Shown piece after piece: positions 34,998 to 43,445 of a DNA stretch of 64,000 bases. The notes under the pieces were generated by a model that had not been told where the DNA came from, made no database searches, and saw only the letters and a list, made by a program, of their open reading frames with translations. The stretch lies in contig UQIL01000001.1 of assembly GCA_900541025.1 (NCBI GenBank), positions 1-64,000 on the forward strand, written 5' to 3'. This stretch comes from an uncultured Collinsella sp. (GTDB taxonomy: Bacteria; Actinomycetota; Coriobacteriia; Coriobacteriales; Coriobacteriaceae). Position 1 is the first letter of the stretch; every line of letters begins with the position of its first letter. A program made the translations under genes and the position numbers.

Positions 34998-36383
34998 ATG
35001 ACGGATCAGGAAGCGCCCGAGCGCGCGCATGTGACGGCCGACGATATCGAGGCTGCCAACGACCTTATCGACTTTATCGAGGCATGCCCCAGCATGTTTC
35101 ATACGGCGGCGACCATTATGGCCGAGCTCGACGAGGCGGGCTTTACCTACCTGCCCGAGAATGCGGCGTGGGACATAGAGCCGGGCGGGCGTTATTACAC
35201 GCAGCGCAATACCTCGAGCGTCATCGCTTTTAAGGTGGGCGAAGACCTGGCCGCTACGTGGGGCGAGGACGGCGTTGCCGGCGACTATCATTTTCAACTC
35301 ACAGCGTCACACAGCGATTCGCCGACGTTTAAGGTTAAGGCCGTGCCCGAGCTCGACGGCGCGGGCGAGACGCTGCGCCTGAACACCGAGGCCTACGGCG
35401 GCATGATCGACTACACCTGGTTCGATCGCCCGCTGGCGCTCGCGGGCCGCGTGTTGGTGCGCGAGGGTGACCGCATTGAGAGCCGCCTGCTTGCCACCGA
35501 GCGCGAGGTCGCTATTATCCCGAGCCTTGCCATCCATATGAACCGTGGCGTTAACGAGAGCTTTGCTCCCAGCCGAGCCGTCGACCTGTGCCCGCTCATC
35601 AGCGCCGGCGAGCTTAAGCAGGGTGACTTCGATGCCCTGATCGCCGAAGAGCTGGACGTTGAGCCCGAGCAGATTTTGGGCCGCGATCTGTTCCTGGTCA
35701 ATCGTCAGGATGCGCGCATTTGGGGCTGGGCCGACGAGTTTATCTCGACGCCCAAGCTCGACGACCTGGCCTGCGCCTACACCTCGCTGCAGGCATTTTT
35801 GGGTGCCGAGAATGCGCACGACGTTTCGGTCTTTTGCTGCTTTGATAACGAGGAGGTTGGCTCCGAGACCAAGCAGGGCGCCATGTCGACGTTCTTGGCC
35901 GACGCGCTGCGCCGCATCAACGGATCGCTGGGCTTTGACGACGAGTCGTACCACCGTGCGCTTGCCGCTTCGATGCTCGTGAGCTGCGACAACGCGCATG
36001 CCGTGCACCCCAACCACGCCGAGAAATGCGACGCCCGCAACCAGGTTGTGCTCAACGGCGGCATCGTCATCAAGGAGGCCGCCAACCAGCACTACTGCAC
36101 CGACGCCTTTAGCCGCGCGGTGTTCCAGGCCATTTGCGATGACGCCGACGTGCCCACGCAGGCCTTCGCCAACAAGAGCGATATGGCCGGCGGTTCTACC
36201 CTGGGCAATCTGTCCAATATGCAGGCGAGCATGCATGCCGTGGACGTGGGCCTGCCGCAGCTTGCCATGCACTCGAGCTACGAGACCGGCGGCGTGCGCG
36301 ACGTGATGTACGCTATCCGCGCCCTCACCGCCTTCTACGAGCGAAACCTAACCATCAACGGCGCCGAAAGTGTGGAGCTCTAA
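34998..36383 (+). CDS. M18-family aminopeptidase
   Basis: 461 residues from the ATG at 34998, with AAGGGGAGAG upstream. Dinuclear zinc ligands are seen in ASHSDSPTFKVK, DDLACAYTS, DNEEVGSETKQGA (catalytic Glu plus ligand), and HPNH near residue 340. M18 enzymes remove N-terminal acidic or neutral residues from peptides in the cytoplasm. The frame is open upstream to 34887, but that part does not resemble the family. It is transcribed divergently from the amidohydrolase and followed directly by a 60-residue ORF. Confidence 0.93.
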   Translation: MTDQEAPERAHVTADDIEAANDLIDFIEACPSMFHTAATIMAELDEAGFTYLPENAAWDIEPGGRYYTQRNTSSVIAFKVGEDLAATWGEDGVAGDYHFQLTASHSDSPTFKVKAVPELDGAGETLRLNTEAYGGMIDYTWFDRPLALAGRVLVREGDRIESRLLATEREVAIIPSLAIHMNRGVNESFAPSRAVDLCPLISAGELKQGDFDALIAEELDVEPEQILGRDLFLVNRQDARIWGWADEFISTPKLDDLACAYTSLQAFLGAENAHDVSVFCCFDNEEVGSETKQGAMSTFLADALRRINGSLGFDDESYHRALAASMLVSCDNAHAVHPNHAEKCDARNQVVLNGGIVIKEAANQHYCTDAFSRAVFQAICDDADVPTQAFANKSDMAGGSTLGNLSNMQASMHAVDVGLPQLAMHSSYETGGVRDVMYAIRALTAFYERNLTINGAESVEL

Positions 36384-36566
36384 ATGCGAGCCGAAGACGA
36401 GAAGACCGAGGGCAGGTCTCAACTAATCGATCAGGGGTCGAAGCTGTTCGCCGCCGCTTGCCATGAGTCAGGGGTCGACGTGTCCAAGGCGCGACCAACG
36501 AGTGCTGAAGAACTCAAGCGTAACGCCTATTCGGACCGCTATGACGAGGAGACGGACTGGCTCTAA
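36384..36566 (+). CDS. Small acidic hypothetical protein
   Basis: 60 residues (MRAEDEKTEGRSQLIDQGSK ... SDRYDEETDWL), with its ATG immediately after the aminopeptidase TAA and GTGGAG seven bases upstream, which favours real coupled translation. Very polar, no membrane segment, no recognised family. It could be a short regulator or an orphan. A terminator-shaped repeat follows 110 bases later. Confidence 0.5.
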   Translation: MRAEDEKTEGRSQLIDQGSKLFAAACHESGVDVSKARPTSAEELKRNAYSDRYDEETDWL

Positions 36567-36675
36567 TAAGCGAAGTGTCGAAAACGCTAGATGTATGTTT
36601 GATATCACTTTGGCGAGAGTGTCGCAGACAGAACTACCGGTATAGCGCAAGCCAACCTGACTCCATTGCGCCAAA

Positions 36676-36715
36676 CCTACCAAAAAGGGACAGGTTCATT
36701 TTTGGCAGGTTTTAT
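36676..36715 (+). repeat. Terminator-shaped repeat, copy 3
   Basis: CCTACCAAAAAGGGACAGG followed by TTCATTTTTGGCAGG and TTTTAT, then CTGGACAAATGCCG. It lies downstream of the 60-residue ORF in the same direction. Confidence 0.7.
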
Positions 36716-36816
36716 CTGGACAAATGCCGCAATGCCAACGGTAAGACGGAGCCGCTAGGACTCCATAGGCAGAGCCTGCGCTAGTCAGACTCCGCAGGTC
36801 GAATAAAAGTCAGCGA

Positions 36817-36915
36817 GAGCCCGCCGTTTGAGCCAAGGTGCCGTGAAATGAAAAGGCGCTGACCTTCTGGTCGCGCCTTTGAAATTGAACGGCAGATTGG
36901 CCAAACGGCGGGCTC
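36817..36915. repeat. Nested palindrome after the 2-hydroxyacid dehydrogenase
   Basis: GAGCCCGCCGTTTG (36817-36830) and CAAACGGCGGGCTC (36902-36915) are perfect outer arms. Inside lies AAAGGCGC-T-GACC-TTCT-GGTC-GCGCCTTT (36852-36880) with partly paired flanks. The general design resembles the bipartite elements but without their loop motifs. Confidence 0.7.
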
Positions 36916-36928
36916 GCAGCGTCGAGGG

Positions 36929-36955
36929 GTTCCGGCGTTTGGAAAACGCCGGAAC
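36929..36955 (-). terminator. Hairpin after the 2-hydroxyacid dehydrogenase
   Basis: GTTCCGGCGTTT (36929-36940) and AAACGCCGGAAC (36944-36955) form a perfect 12-bp stem two bases beyond the stop codon. There is no T-run, so it may be a 3' stabiliser rather than an intrinsic terminator. Confidence 0.65.
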
Positions 36956-36957
36956 AA

Positions 36958-37893
36958 TCAGTGTTCGATCCAGCAGCGCAGGGTCTCGCCTGCCTGCAGG
37001 TGACGCAGATTCTCCGCGGCAATGTCGACCACATTGTTGAGCGTGGCTGCCAGGTGGAACCAGCCCGAGATATGCGGCGTGATGAGCATGTTGGTCGCAT
37101 CCCACAGTGGACTTGTCTCAGGCAACGGTTCGGGGTCGGTGACGTCGACCGCGGCGCCGGCGAGATGTCCCGACTCCAGGGCGACAACCAAGTCGTCGGC
37201 GACCACAAGATCGCCGCGGCCGCCGTTGGCAAAGAAGGCACCCGGTTTCATCGCGGCGAAGAACTCGGCGTTCGCCAGGCCGCGGGTCTCGGGTGTGCTC
37301 GGCATAAAGGATGCGACGACGTCTGCCTCCGCCAAGCGCTCAGACAGGGCATCCATGCCGTCCATGTCCTCAAACACAATGGGGTAGACGAGCGGATGGC
37401 GCTTGATGCCGCGGACGTGCGCACCCATGCCACGGCAGAGCGTGGCAAAGTGGCCGCCGATATCGCCCGCGCCCAGCACCAGCACGTTGGCGTTTTTGAG
37501 CGAGGTAACCGGCCCCAAATCCTTCCAGCGATGCTCACGCTGCAGATCGTGATAGCCGGGCAGACGCTTCATCATAGACAGCACCATGGCAAACATGTGC
37601 TCGCTTACGGCCTGGCCGTAGGCGCCCACCGAGCAAGACAGTTTGGCGTCGGCCGGTACGGTGCCGGCGGCAAGGTAGTCGTCATAGCCGGCGGTCTGCA
37701 ATTGCAACAGCTGGAGATGCTCGCATGCCGTGAGCATGTCAGGGTCGATGTTGCCCAGGATCACGTCGGCATCGGCGACCTGCTCGCGCGTGGCGGCGTC
37801 GGCGCTCGTGTAGATAAAGTCCTCGCCCGGAGCGCTCGACTCAAGAATTGCGCGATGGCGGTCATTGACGGGCAGCAAAACCAGGATGTTCAC
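36958..37893 (-). CDS. D-2-hydroxyacid dehydrogenase (NAD-binding)
   Basis: 311 residues from the GTG at 37893, which has AGAGGA six bases upstream; the frame is open to 37965, but its first 24 codons come from a repeat element. NAD-binding VLGAGDIGGHFA lies near residue 142, followed by NGGRGDLV and DVTDPEPLP, and the catalytic His is in ITPHISGW. This is the family of D-lactate, glycerate and phosphoglycerate-like dehydrogenases. The short form (no ACT domain) argues against classical SerA. The exact hydroxyacid is unknown. It may use or generate a fermentation 2-hydroxyacid. Confidence 0.88.
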   Translation of the reverse strand: MNILVLLPVNDRHRAILESSAPGEDFIYTSADAATREQVADADVILGNIDPDMLTACEHLQLLQLQTAGYDDYLAAGTVPADAKLSCSVGAYGQAVSEHMFAMVLSMMKRLPGYHDLQREHRWKDLGPVTSLKNANVLVLGAGDIGGHFATLCRGMGAHVRGIKRHPLVYPIVFEDMDGMDALSERLAEADVVASFMPSTPETRGLANAEFFAAMKPGAFFANGGRGDLVVADDLVVALESGHLAGAAVDVTDPEPLPETSPLWDATNMLITPHISGWFHLAATLNNVVDIAAENLRHLQAGETLRCWIEH

Positions 37894-37913
37894 AAGCAGT
37901 CCTCTCCGCTCGA

Positions 37914-37950
37914 CCTGCAAAAAGGGACAGGTTTTTTGGCAGGTTTTATC
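37914..37950 (+). repeat. Terminator-shaped repeat, copy 4
   Basis: CCTGCAAAAAGGGACAGG, then TTTTTTGGCAGG and TTTTATCAGGCAAAACG. It is in plus orientation, although both flanking genes are on the minus strand, so this copy cannot act as their terminator. It has replaced or extended the sequence just upstream of the dehydrogenase start. Confidence 0.7.
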
Positions 37951-37963
37951 AGGCAAAACGTTC

Positions 37964-38011
37964 AAATAAAAACGCCGGATGCAAGACGAGCGTGCCCGTC
38001 AGCATCCGGCG
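37964..38011 (-). terminator. Intrinsic terminator of map
   Basis: On the minus strand CGCCGGATGC pairs with GCATCCGGCG (38002-38011 with 37973-37982) and is followed by TTTTTATTT. It lies nine bases past the map stop codon and is a convincing Rho-independent terminator. Confidence 0.85.
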
Positions 38012-38020
38012 CATCCACGG

Positions 38021-38908
38021 CTACCAGCTCAGCAGCTCGTAACCGTCCTCGGTCACCACGAGCTGTACCTCGCACTGGGCCGAATCGCTGCCGTCCTTGG
38101 TGCGCACGCACCAACCGTCACCCTTGTTGATCTTGATGTCGGGCGCTCCGGCATTGACCATGGGCTCAATGGTAAAGACCATGCCCGGAGCCATGATGGT
38201 GTCCACATCGGGTGCCTCGGTGGTAAAGCCCACAAACGGGTCCTCGTGGAACTCCTTGCCGATGCCGTGTCCGCCGTACTCGCGCACCACGCTAAAGCCG
38301 GCGTCCTCGACCGTCTTTTGTACGGCCTCGGCCATAACGGACAGCGGCAGCCATGGCTTGACGGCCGCCAGGCCCGCCTCCACGCTGGCGCGGGTGACGT
38401 CGACAAGACGCTGGCGCTCGGCAGAGACCTCGCCGATGCAGAACATGCGGCTCGAGTCGCTAAAGTAGCCGTCCAAAATCGTGGAGCAGTCCACGTTGAT
38501 GATGTCGCCCTCGTGCAGCACGTCTGTATCGCAGGGGATACCGTGACAGACCACATCGTTGATCGAGGTGCATACGCTCTTGGGGTAGCCTTCGTAGTTG
38601 AGGTCGGCCGGCGTGCCACCGTGCTCGACGGTGTAGTCGTAGATCATCTGGTCGATCTGGTTGGTGGTCATGCCTGCGGCGATGTGCTCGCCTACGTAGT
38701 CGAGCACGCCTACGTTGATGGCTGCCGAGCGCTTGATGCCCTCGATATCGGCGGGCGTCTTGTAGAGCGTGCGGGGCAGAACCTCCCAGCCCTCCTCCCA
38801 CAGGCGCTCGAGGCGCTCGTCGAAGGCGCTGTGACATTTCTTATATTTTTTGCCGCTGCCGCACCAGCAGGCGTCGTTGCGGCCGGGTACGGGTCCTTTG
38901 TCATACAT
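38021..38908 (-). CDS. map: Methionine aminopeptidase type I with SEC-C zinc motif
   Basis: 295 residues. The N-terminal 30 residues hold a SEC-C motif (CWCGSGKKYKKCH) that binds zinc and probably docks the enzyme to the ribosome. The catalytic part has the five metal ligands of MetAP: Asp in INVDCS, Asp in GYFSDSS, His in GGHGIG, Glu in FTIEPM and the last Glu in CEVQLVV. It removes the initiator Met during synthesis. It is the single-copy-looking form, apart from the usual secY-adk-map operon. A good terminator follows; an AGTTGCGGTG palindrome lies upstream. Confidence 0.95.
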   Translation of the reverse strand: MYDKGPVPGRNDACWCGSGKKYKKCHSAFDERLERLWEEGWEVLPRTLYKTPADIEGIKRSAAINVGVLDYVGEHIAAGMTTNQIDQMIYDYTVEHGGTPADLNYEGYPKSVCTSINDVVCHGIPCDTDVLHEGDIINVDCSTILDGYFSDSSRMFCIGEVSAERQRLVDVTRASVEAGLAAVKPWLPLSVMAEAVQKTVEDAGFSVVREYGGHGIGKEFHEDPFVGFTTEAPDVDTIMAPGMVFTIEPMVNAGAPDIKINKGDGWCVRTKDGSDSAQCEVQLVVTEDGYELLSW

Positions 38909-38960
38909 GGCTAACTTCCTTTCATCCGCAGCTAGTATAGCCCACCCATGCGTCCATAAA

Positions 38961-39027
38961 AGTTGCGGTGATATAGTTCCGATTTAAGCGGTTTAACAGC
39001 ACAAATAGGAACTATATCACCGCAACT
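38961..39027. repeat. AGTTGCGGTG palindrome, copy 3
   Basis: AGTTGCGGTGATATAGTTCC (38961-38980) and its exact reverse complement (39008-39027) flank a 27-base centre. It sits between the stop of the radical SAM gene and the start of map, both on the minus strand. Confidence 0.75.
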
Positions 39028-39068
39028 GATGGGGCGGGATGGCGGGCACTAGCTGCTGCGTGGTTTTG

Positions 39069-39845
39069 CTAGTAGCTCACCTGGCAGGGAATGCCGAGGG
39101 CGCGCACACGCGCGGCAATGGCGTCGAGGACGTCGGGTGCTGCTTTGGCAAGGCCGGTGACCGGTGTCTCGCGCGCCACCGTGTAAATGGTCGCCTCCTG
39201 TGGGCGAATGCGCTCGAGCGCCGAGAGCCAAGGGCTAACGTACTCCTCGCCGGTGTTATCGAGAGACTTGCCCCGGTACTCACCGCTCAAAAACATCGTC
39301 TGGATAATAACGTGACCGTCAAAGCTTGCGAACGTCTCGATCTGGTGCTCGACGTCGTAGGGGCCAACGGGCTGGTCGAGCAGCTGGATAAACGCCGAGT
39401 CGGCGGTATCGAGCTTAAGAATGTTGTCGTCGACCATCATGAGCGCGTCGTGTACCTGGGGACGGTCGGCGCGCGTGCCGTTGGAGAGCACGGCGATCTT
39501 GGAGTTTGGGGCAAGCTCGTCGCGCAGCGCGACAGCGCCGGCGATGGCCTGCGGAAACTCCGGTGCGGCGGTGGGCTCGCCGTTGCCGGCAAACGTGATT
39601 ACATCGGGCAGCTCACCTTCGACTGCCATCTCGCGCAGCTTTGCCTCGAGCGCGTCGAGTACCACGGCAGCTGTGTTGTACGGCTCATGACAGGGGCGCT
39701 CGGCGTTGAGGCCGTTTTCGCAGTAAATGCAGTCGAACGTGCAGATTTTGCCGCTGGCCGGCATCATGTTGACGCCGAGCGAGAGACCAAGGCGACGGCT
39801 GCGAACGGGCCCAAAGATGGGGCTGGCATTTAGAAACGTAGACAT
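39069..39845 (-). CDS. Radical SAM protein (COG0731-like)
   Basis: 258 residues from the ATG at 39845, with GAGGAG nine bases upstream; an ATG at 39851 is also possible. It begins with the family pattern ASPIFGPVRSRRLGLSLGVN, then the [4Fe-4S] motif CTFDCIYCENG and the SAM-binding segment DVITFAGNGEPTAAPEF. Proteins of this group are radical SAM oxidoreductases of unknown substrate; some are linked to tRNA or peptide modification. No peptide precursor or tRNA gene is adjacent. The long frame upstream to 40439 is not coding on this strand. Confidence 0.85.
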   Translation of the reverse strand: MSTFLNASPIFGPVRSRRLGLSLGVNMMPASGKICTFDCIYCENGLNAERPCHEPYNTAAVVLDALEAKLREMAVEGELPDVITFAGNGEPTAAPEFPQAIAGAVALRDELAPNSKIAVLSNGTRADRPQVHDALMMVDDNILKLDTADSAFIQLLDQPVGPYDVEHQIETFASFDGHVIIQTMFLSGEYRGKSLDNTGEEYVSPWLSALERIRPQEATIYTVARETPVTGLAKAAPDVLDAIAARVRALGIPCQVSY

Positions 39846-40070
39846 AGGCATATGCTCCTCAAGACAATTGTGCCTAAGCATAGCATCGGCTCCAAAACAA
39901 GGTGCGGGCTCTTGCTTTACAAGTTTCGTTTTTTCACGTCGCTCATTATGCTGCGCCATGAAAAGCCTCGGCTCGGGTACAGTTAATTTGTTAACAAGGC
40001 ATAAGGCAATGCGGGTCCATCCAACCGTACTGACGTGCAACTGGATGGGCATTGATGATGGGGGCACAAC

Positions 40071-40868
40071 ATGGATTTTACGGTCGAGAATGCGGGCACC
40101 ACGATTGCCTGTCGCGAATATGCCGGCCCGGATGTGTCGCCTGATGCTCCTGCTTTGGTGTGCGTGCACGGCGCTTGTGTCGACGGCACATTTTTCGACG
40201 GTATCGCTTGTGAGCTCAGCCGCAACTACCGCGTAATTGCCTACGACCGCCGCGGCTGCGGTGGCAGCAGCGATGCGGCAGACGGCAGCTATGATCTTGC
40301 CGCTCAGGCCGCCGACCTGCAAGCCGTGATCGAACACGTTGGCGCTCCGGCAAATGTGCTTGCGCATAGTGCCGGTACGTTGGTTGCGCTGGAGCTTCTT
40401 CGCACCGAACCCCATCTCGTCGCCCGTGCGATTCTGCATGAGCCGGCTGTGTCGGCCAAAGGTGTCGGTATGGGCGCAGCTCCGGTTTTGCTCGATATGA
40501 TTGCGGCGGGAAAGGTTTCAAGGGCGCTCCGGCTTTTCTTGGGAGCCCTCGGCGACTTGGACCCCGAGGCTCCTGGGACGACCGAAGCGGAAGTCAAACA
40601 TGCCCTGCGCAATGGTCGTTGCTTTATGGCCAATGAATACGGAACAAATATGACATATGCTCCCGACTGGGAGCGCGCTCGCGCGTCAAAGGCGGTGTCG
40701 GCCGTGTTCTTGGGCGAGCTCTCGGTTGGCACGCCCCGCGAGGCGGGCACGAGGGTGGCTGCCGAATATCTCGATTGCCCCCTTGTGACGATTCCGGGCG
40801 CGCATAACGGTCTGCGCGATCGCCCCGTTACGGCGGCAAATGCCGTTCGTGATGTCTTGGAGCGTTAG
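40071..40868 (+). CDS. Alpha/beta hydrolase
   Basis: 265 residues, ATG preceded by GGGGG. Oxyanion-hole motif CVHGACVDG near residue 31, nucleophile elbow LAHSAGTL (Ser near residue 101), and the final His in PGAHNG. No signal peptide, so cytoplasmic. The cap region is short. It could be an esterase, amidase or haloperoxidase-like hydrolase; the substrate cannot be inferred. It stands alone, with a GTTAA-TTTG-TTAAC palindrome about 80 bases upstream. Confidence 0.87.
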   Translation: MDFTVENAGTTIACREYAGPDVSPDAPALVCVHGACVDGTFFDGIACELSRNYRVIAYDRRGCGGSSDAADGSYDLAAQAADLQAVIEHVGAPANVLAHSAGTLVALELLRTEPHLVARAILHEPAVSAKGVGMGAAPVLLDMIAAGKVSRALRLFLGALGDLDPEAPGTTEAEVKHALRNGRCFMANEYGTNMTYAPDWERARASKAVSAVFLGELSVGTPREAGTRVAAEYLDCPLVTIPGAHNGLRDRPVTAANAVRDVLER

Positions 40869-41079
40869 CACGCTCGATGACCTGCGGGGAGAGGGGTTGT
40901 TAGCGTTTCGTCATTGTTAACGAATGCGTCCATAACCGCGCGCCCGCGGCTCCATTACCGCCGCTTGCCAGGTCATAAAAATGTAACGATAATCGCGCGT
41001 TTGCCTTCAGCTGTTAGATGTTACCCTTGTACCAATTGATATGCACCGTTGCCGTGCATAACGATAGAAAGGGCCCCAT

Positions 41080-42960
41080 ATGCGCAAAAATCACGAGGTC
41101 AATCTAACCGACGAGGAGGCTGCCGCTGAGGTCGCCCGCGTCGCGAAGACCTACCCCGTGGTGCGTTTGCTGTCGGCCGATCAGATTAAGAGCGAGCCTA
41201 ACTGCCTGCTCGCCGGCAATCGGTGCCCTTGTCTGCGCCAGTCAAGTCTTGAGGCCTTGGCAGATTCCGATGAGGTGTCGGAGCAACTGCTCAACGATGG
41301 TGTTGAGTACCGCGCCCGCCTGCGCCCTCTGAAGGTCGAGGGCGAGCCTCATGTCTTACTGATGGTGCGTCCGATCGATGAGCAAGAGGCTGCAGAAGAG
41401 GACCTTGTCTACACCGACGTGCTGACGAGCGTGCGCAATCGCCGATATTACGAGGAAAAGCTCCGTAGCGCCCGCATGAATGCCGGCGTTGCGGTGATCG
41501 ACCTTGATGATTTTAGGGTCTTCAACGATACGTGTGGCCGTCATGCCGGCGACCTTGCGCTCGGTGCTGTGGCGACGGCCATACGCAGCGGAATTCGTTC
41601 GACTGACGAGCTCGTACGCTATGGCTGCGACAAGTTTGTGGTCGTCATGCCCAATATTCCCTCCGATGACTTCACCCGTCGCCTGCATCAGGTGTCCGAT
41701 GCCGTTCGTTCCACGATTGTTCCGGGCCATGAGTACGTGAGCTTGACGGCATGTGTTGGTGGCGTTCGCATTCATGGCGAGACGGTCGATGAGGGCGTTG
41801 GCCGCGCTGTCCAGTTATTGAGCCGCGCTAAGGCAAAAGCCGGTACGGTCGTGACCGATGCCGATTCCATCGAGGCCTTCCAAAGCGAAAAGCCTTTGGT
41901 GCTTATTGTTGATGACTCCGAGATGAACCGAGCCATTCTCAACGAGATGCTCAAGGACGAGTATTGCATCCTGGAGGCCGACAACGGTCGTACGGCGCTC
42001 GACATGGTCGACCGCTATGGCGATGAGTTGTCGCTCGTGCTGCTGGATATTGTCATGCCGGGCATAAGCGGCTTTGAGGTGCTGGCCGATCTGTCGCGCC
42101 GATCGGGTATCGACAATCTGCCTTTTATCATGATTTCGAGCGAAGATTCCGATGATATGGTTCTGCGCGCGTACGAGCTGGGCGCCTCGGACTATATCAA
42201 CCGCCCGTTTGACTCCCGTGTTGTGCGCCGCCGTGTAAGCAACACCATCCGCCTATACGCCAAACAGCGCCGCCTGACGAGCCTGCTGTCCCAGCAGTAC
42301 AACGAGCGCGTCAAGAACAGTCGCATGCTCATCGACATCATGGCCGGCGTCATGGAGCTTTGCAACGGCGAGAGCGGCAGACACGTTACGAACATCGAGA
42401 AGCTGACCGAGCTGCTGCTTGGCTGTCTGGTCCAGCGTAGCGACACCATCTCCCTCGACAATGAGGAACGCTCTACGATTGCCCTGGCTTCGGCGCTGCA
42501 CGATATCGGCAAGATGTCGATTGACGATGCGATTCTCAACAAACCCGGGCGCCTTACGCCCGAGGAGTTCGAGATTATGAAGACGCATACCACGATGGGC
42601 GCCGACATGTTGCTTGAGCTGGGCCGCCATCACGTCGGCAATGCGCTTATGGAATATGCGTACCAGATTGCGCGTTGGCATCACGAGCGCTGGGACGGCA
42701 AGGGCTATCCCGATGGCCTTAAGGGCAACGAGATTCCCATTGCCGCGCAGGTGGTCTCGGTGGCCGACGTGTATGATGCGCTGACGAGCGTGCGCGTGTA
42801 CAAGGACGCTATCCCGCACAAGGAGGCGATCCAGATGATCCTGGACGGTAAGTGCGGCACCTTTAACCCGCTGTTGCTCGAATGCCTGCTCGAGGTGCAA
42901 GACCGTATTGCCGAGACGTTGGCACGCCCCGCCGACGTCGTTGCGTTTCCCACGATTTAG
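41080..42960 (+). CDS. Degenerate GGDEF, receiver and HD-GYP signalling protein
   Basis: 626 residues. About 1-105: a PAS-like input region with Cys-rich NCLLAGNRCPCLRQ. About 110-260: a GGDEF domain whose active-site motif reads YGCDKF, so it is unlikely to make c-di-GMP but may bind GTP or nucleotide. About 270-400: a response-regulator receiver (VLIVDDSEMN, phospho-acceptor Asp in VLLDIVMPG, Lys position replaced by Asn-Arg in DYINRPF). About 410-620: an HD-GYP phosphodiesterase with HDIGK and HHERWDGKGYPDGL intact. It therefore most likely degrades cyclic dinucleotides under phosphorelay control. It is followed 23 bases later by an Hpt protein. Confidence 0.92.
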   Translation: MRKNHEVNLTDEEAAAEVARVAKTYPVVRLLSADQIKSEPNCLLAGNRCPCLRQSSLEALADSDEVSEQLLNDGVEYRARLRPLKVEGEPHVLLMVRPIDEQEAAEEDLVYTDVLTSVRNRRYYEEKLRSARMNAGVAVIDLDDFRVFNDTCGRHAGDLALGAVATAIRSGIRSTDELVRYGCDKFVVVMPNIPSDDFTRRLHQVSDAVRSTIVPGHEYVSLTACVGGVRIHGETVDEGVGRAVQLLSRAKAKAGTVVTDADSIEAFQSEKPLVLIVDDSEMNRAILNEMLKDEYCILEADNGRTALDMVDRYGDELSLVLLDIVMPGISGFEVLADLSRRSGIDNLPFIMISSEDSDDMVLRAYELGASDYINRPFDSRVVRRRVSNTIRLYAKQRRLTSLLSQQYNERVKNSRMLIDIMAGVMELCNGESGRHVTNIEKLTELLLGCLVQRSDTISLDNEERSTIALASALHDIGKMSIDDAILNKPGRLTPEEFEIMKTHTTMGADMLLELGRHHVGNALMEYAYQIARWHHERWDGKGYPDGLKGNEIPIAAQVVSVADVYDALTSVRVYKDAIPHKEAIQMILDGKCGTFNPLLLECLLEVQDRIAETLARPADVVAFPTI

Positions 42961-42983
42961 TTTGACCAAAGGAGTTTTAATCC

Positions 42984-43340
42984 ATGATTTCCATGCGTGA
43001 GGCGTATGAGAAGATCGGCGCTAATTATGATGACGCGTGCGCTCGGCTGATGGGCGGGGAAATGCTTGCCCGCTTTGCCCTCAAGTTTTTGGATGACGAG
43101 AGTATGGACAAGCTGGAGGCCGCCATGGCGGCGGGAGACGCCGAAGGTGCGTTTATGGCAGCGCACACGCTCAAGGGCGTGAGCCAGAACCTGGGATTCG
43201 ATAATCTGTACGAGCCGGCGGTCGTGGTGACCGAGGCGCTGCGCGGCGCCGATACCGTTGACGGCGCCCGCGAGGGGATGCATGCGCTGCAGCAGCAATA
43301 TGCGGCAACGATGTCAGCCCTGCGCGAGGCGGCTGAATAA
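42984..43340 (+). CDS. Histidine-containing phosphotransfer (Hpt) protein
   Basis: 118-residue four-helix Hpt domain with the phospho-accepting histidine in AHTLKGVSQNLG (near residue 56). It starts 23 bases after the receiver/HD-GYP gene, with AAAGGAG upstream, so the two form an operon, and it probably exchanges phosphate with that receiver domain. No histidine kinase is nearby; an orphan or hybrid kinase elsewhere must supply the phosphoryl group. Confidence 0.9.
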   Translation: MISMREAYEKIGANYDDACARLMGGEMLARFALKFLDDESMDKLEAAMAAGDAEGAFMAAHTLKGVSQNLGFDNLYEPAVVVTEALRGADTVDGAREGMHALQQQYAATMSALREAAE

Positions 43341-43383
43341 GAGCTTGCGAGCCTTGGGCTGCTTGCCGGCCACATATAGGTGA

Positions 43384-43424
43384 AAGGGTGCCCCGCCGGA
43401 CCATGTGGCCGGCGGGGCACCCTT
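43384..43424. terminator. Bidirectional terminator between converging genes
   Basis: AAGGGTGCCCCGCCGG and CCGGCGGGGCACCCTT form a perfect 16-bp stem with a nine-base loop. It lies between the Hpt gene (plus) and the C26 peptidase (minus). ATCTGTTTTGT follows on the plus strand and TTCACC on the minus. Confidence 0.85.
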
Positions 43425-43445
43425 ATCTGTTTTGTGGTTCGCGTG

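Noticed and set aside
37894..37965. 24-codon extension of the 2-hydroxyacid dehydrogenase
   Set aside because: These codons are read from a terminator-shaped repeat; the GTG at 37893 has its own ribosome-binding site.
39846..40439. N-terminal extension of the radical SAM protein
   Set aside because: The upstream frame is Arg/Ala-rich without homology and overlaps the divergent alpha/beta hydrolase; the ATG at 39845 with GAGGAG is the better start.
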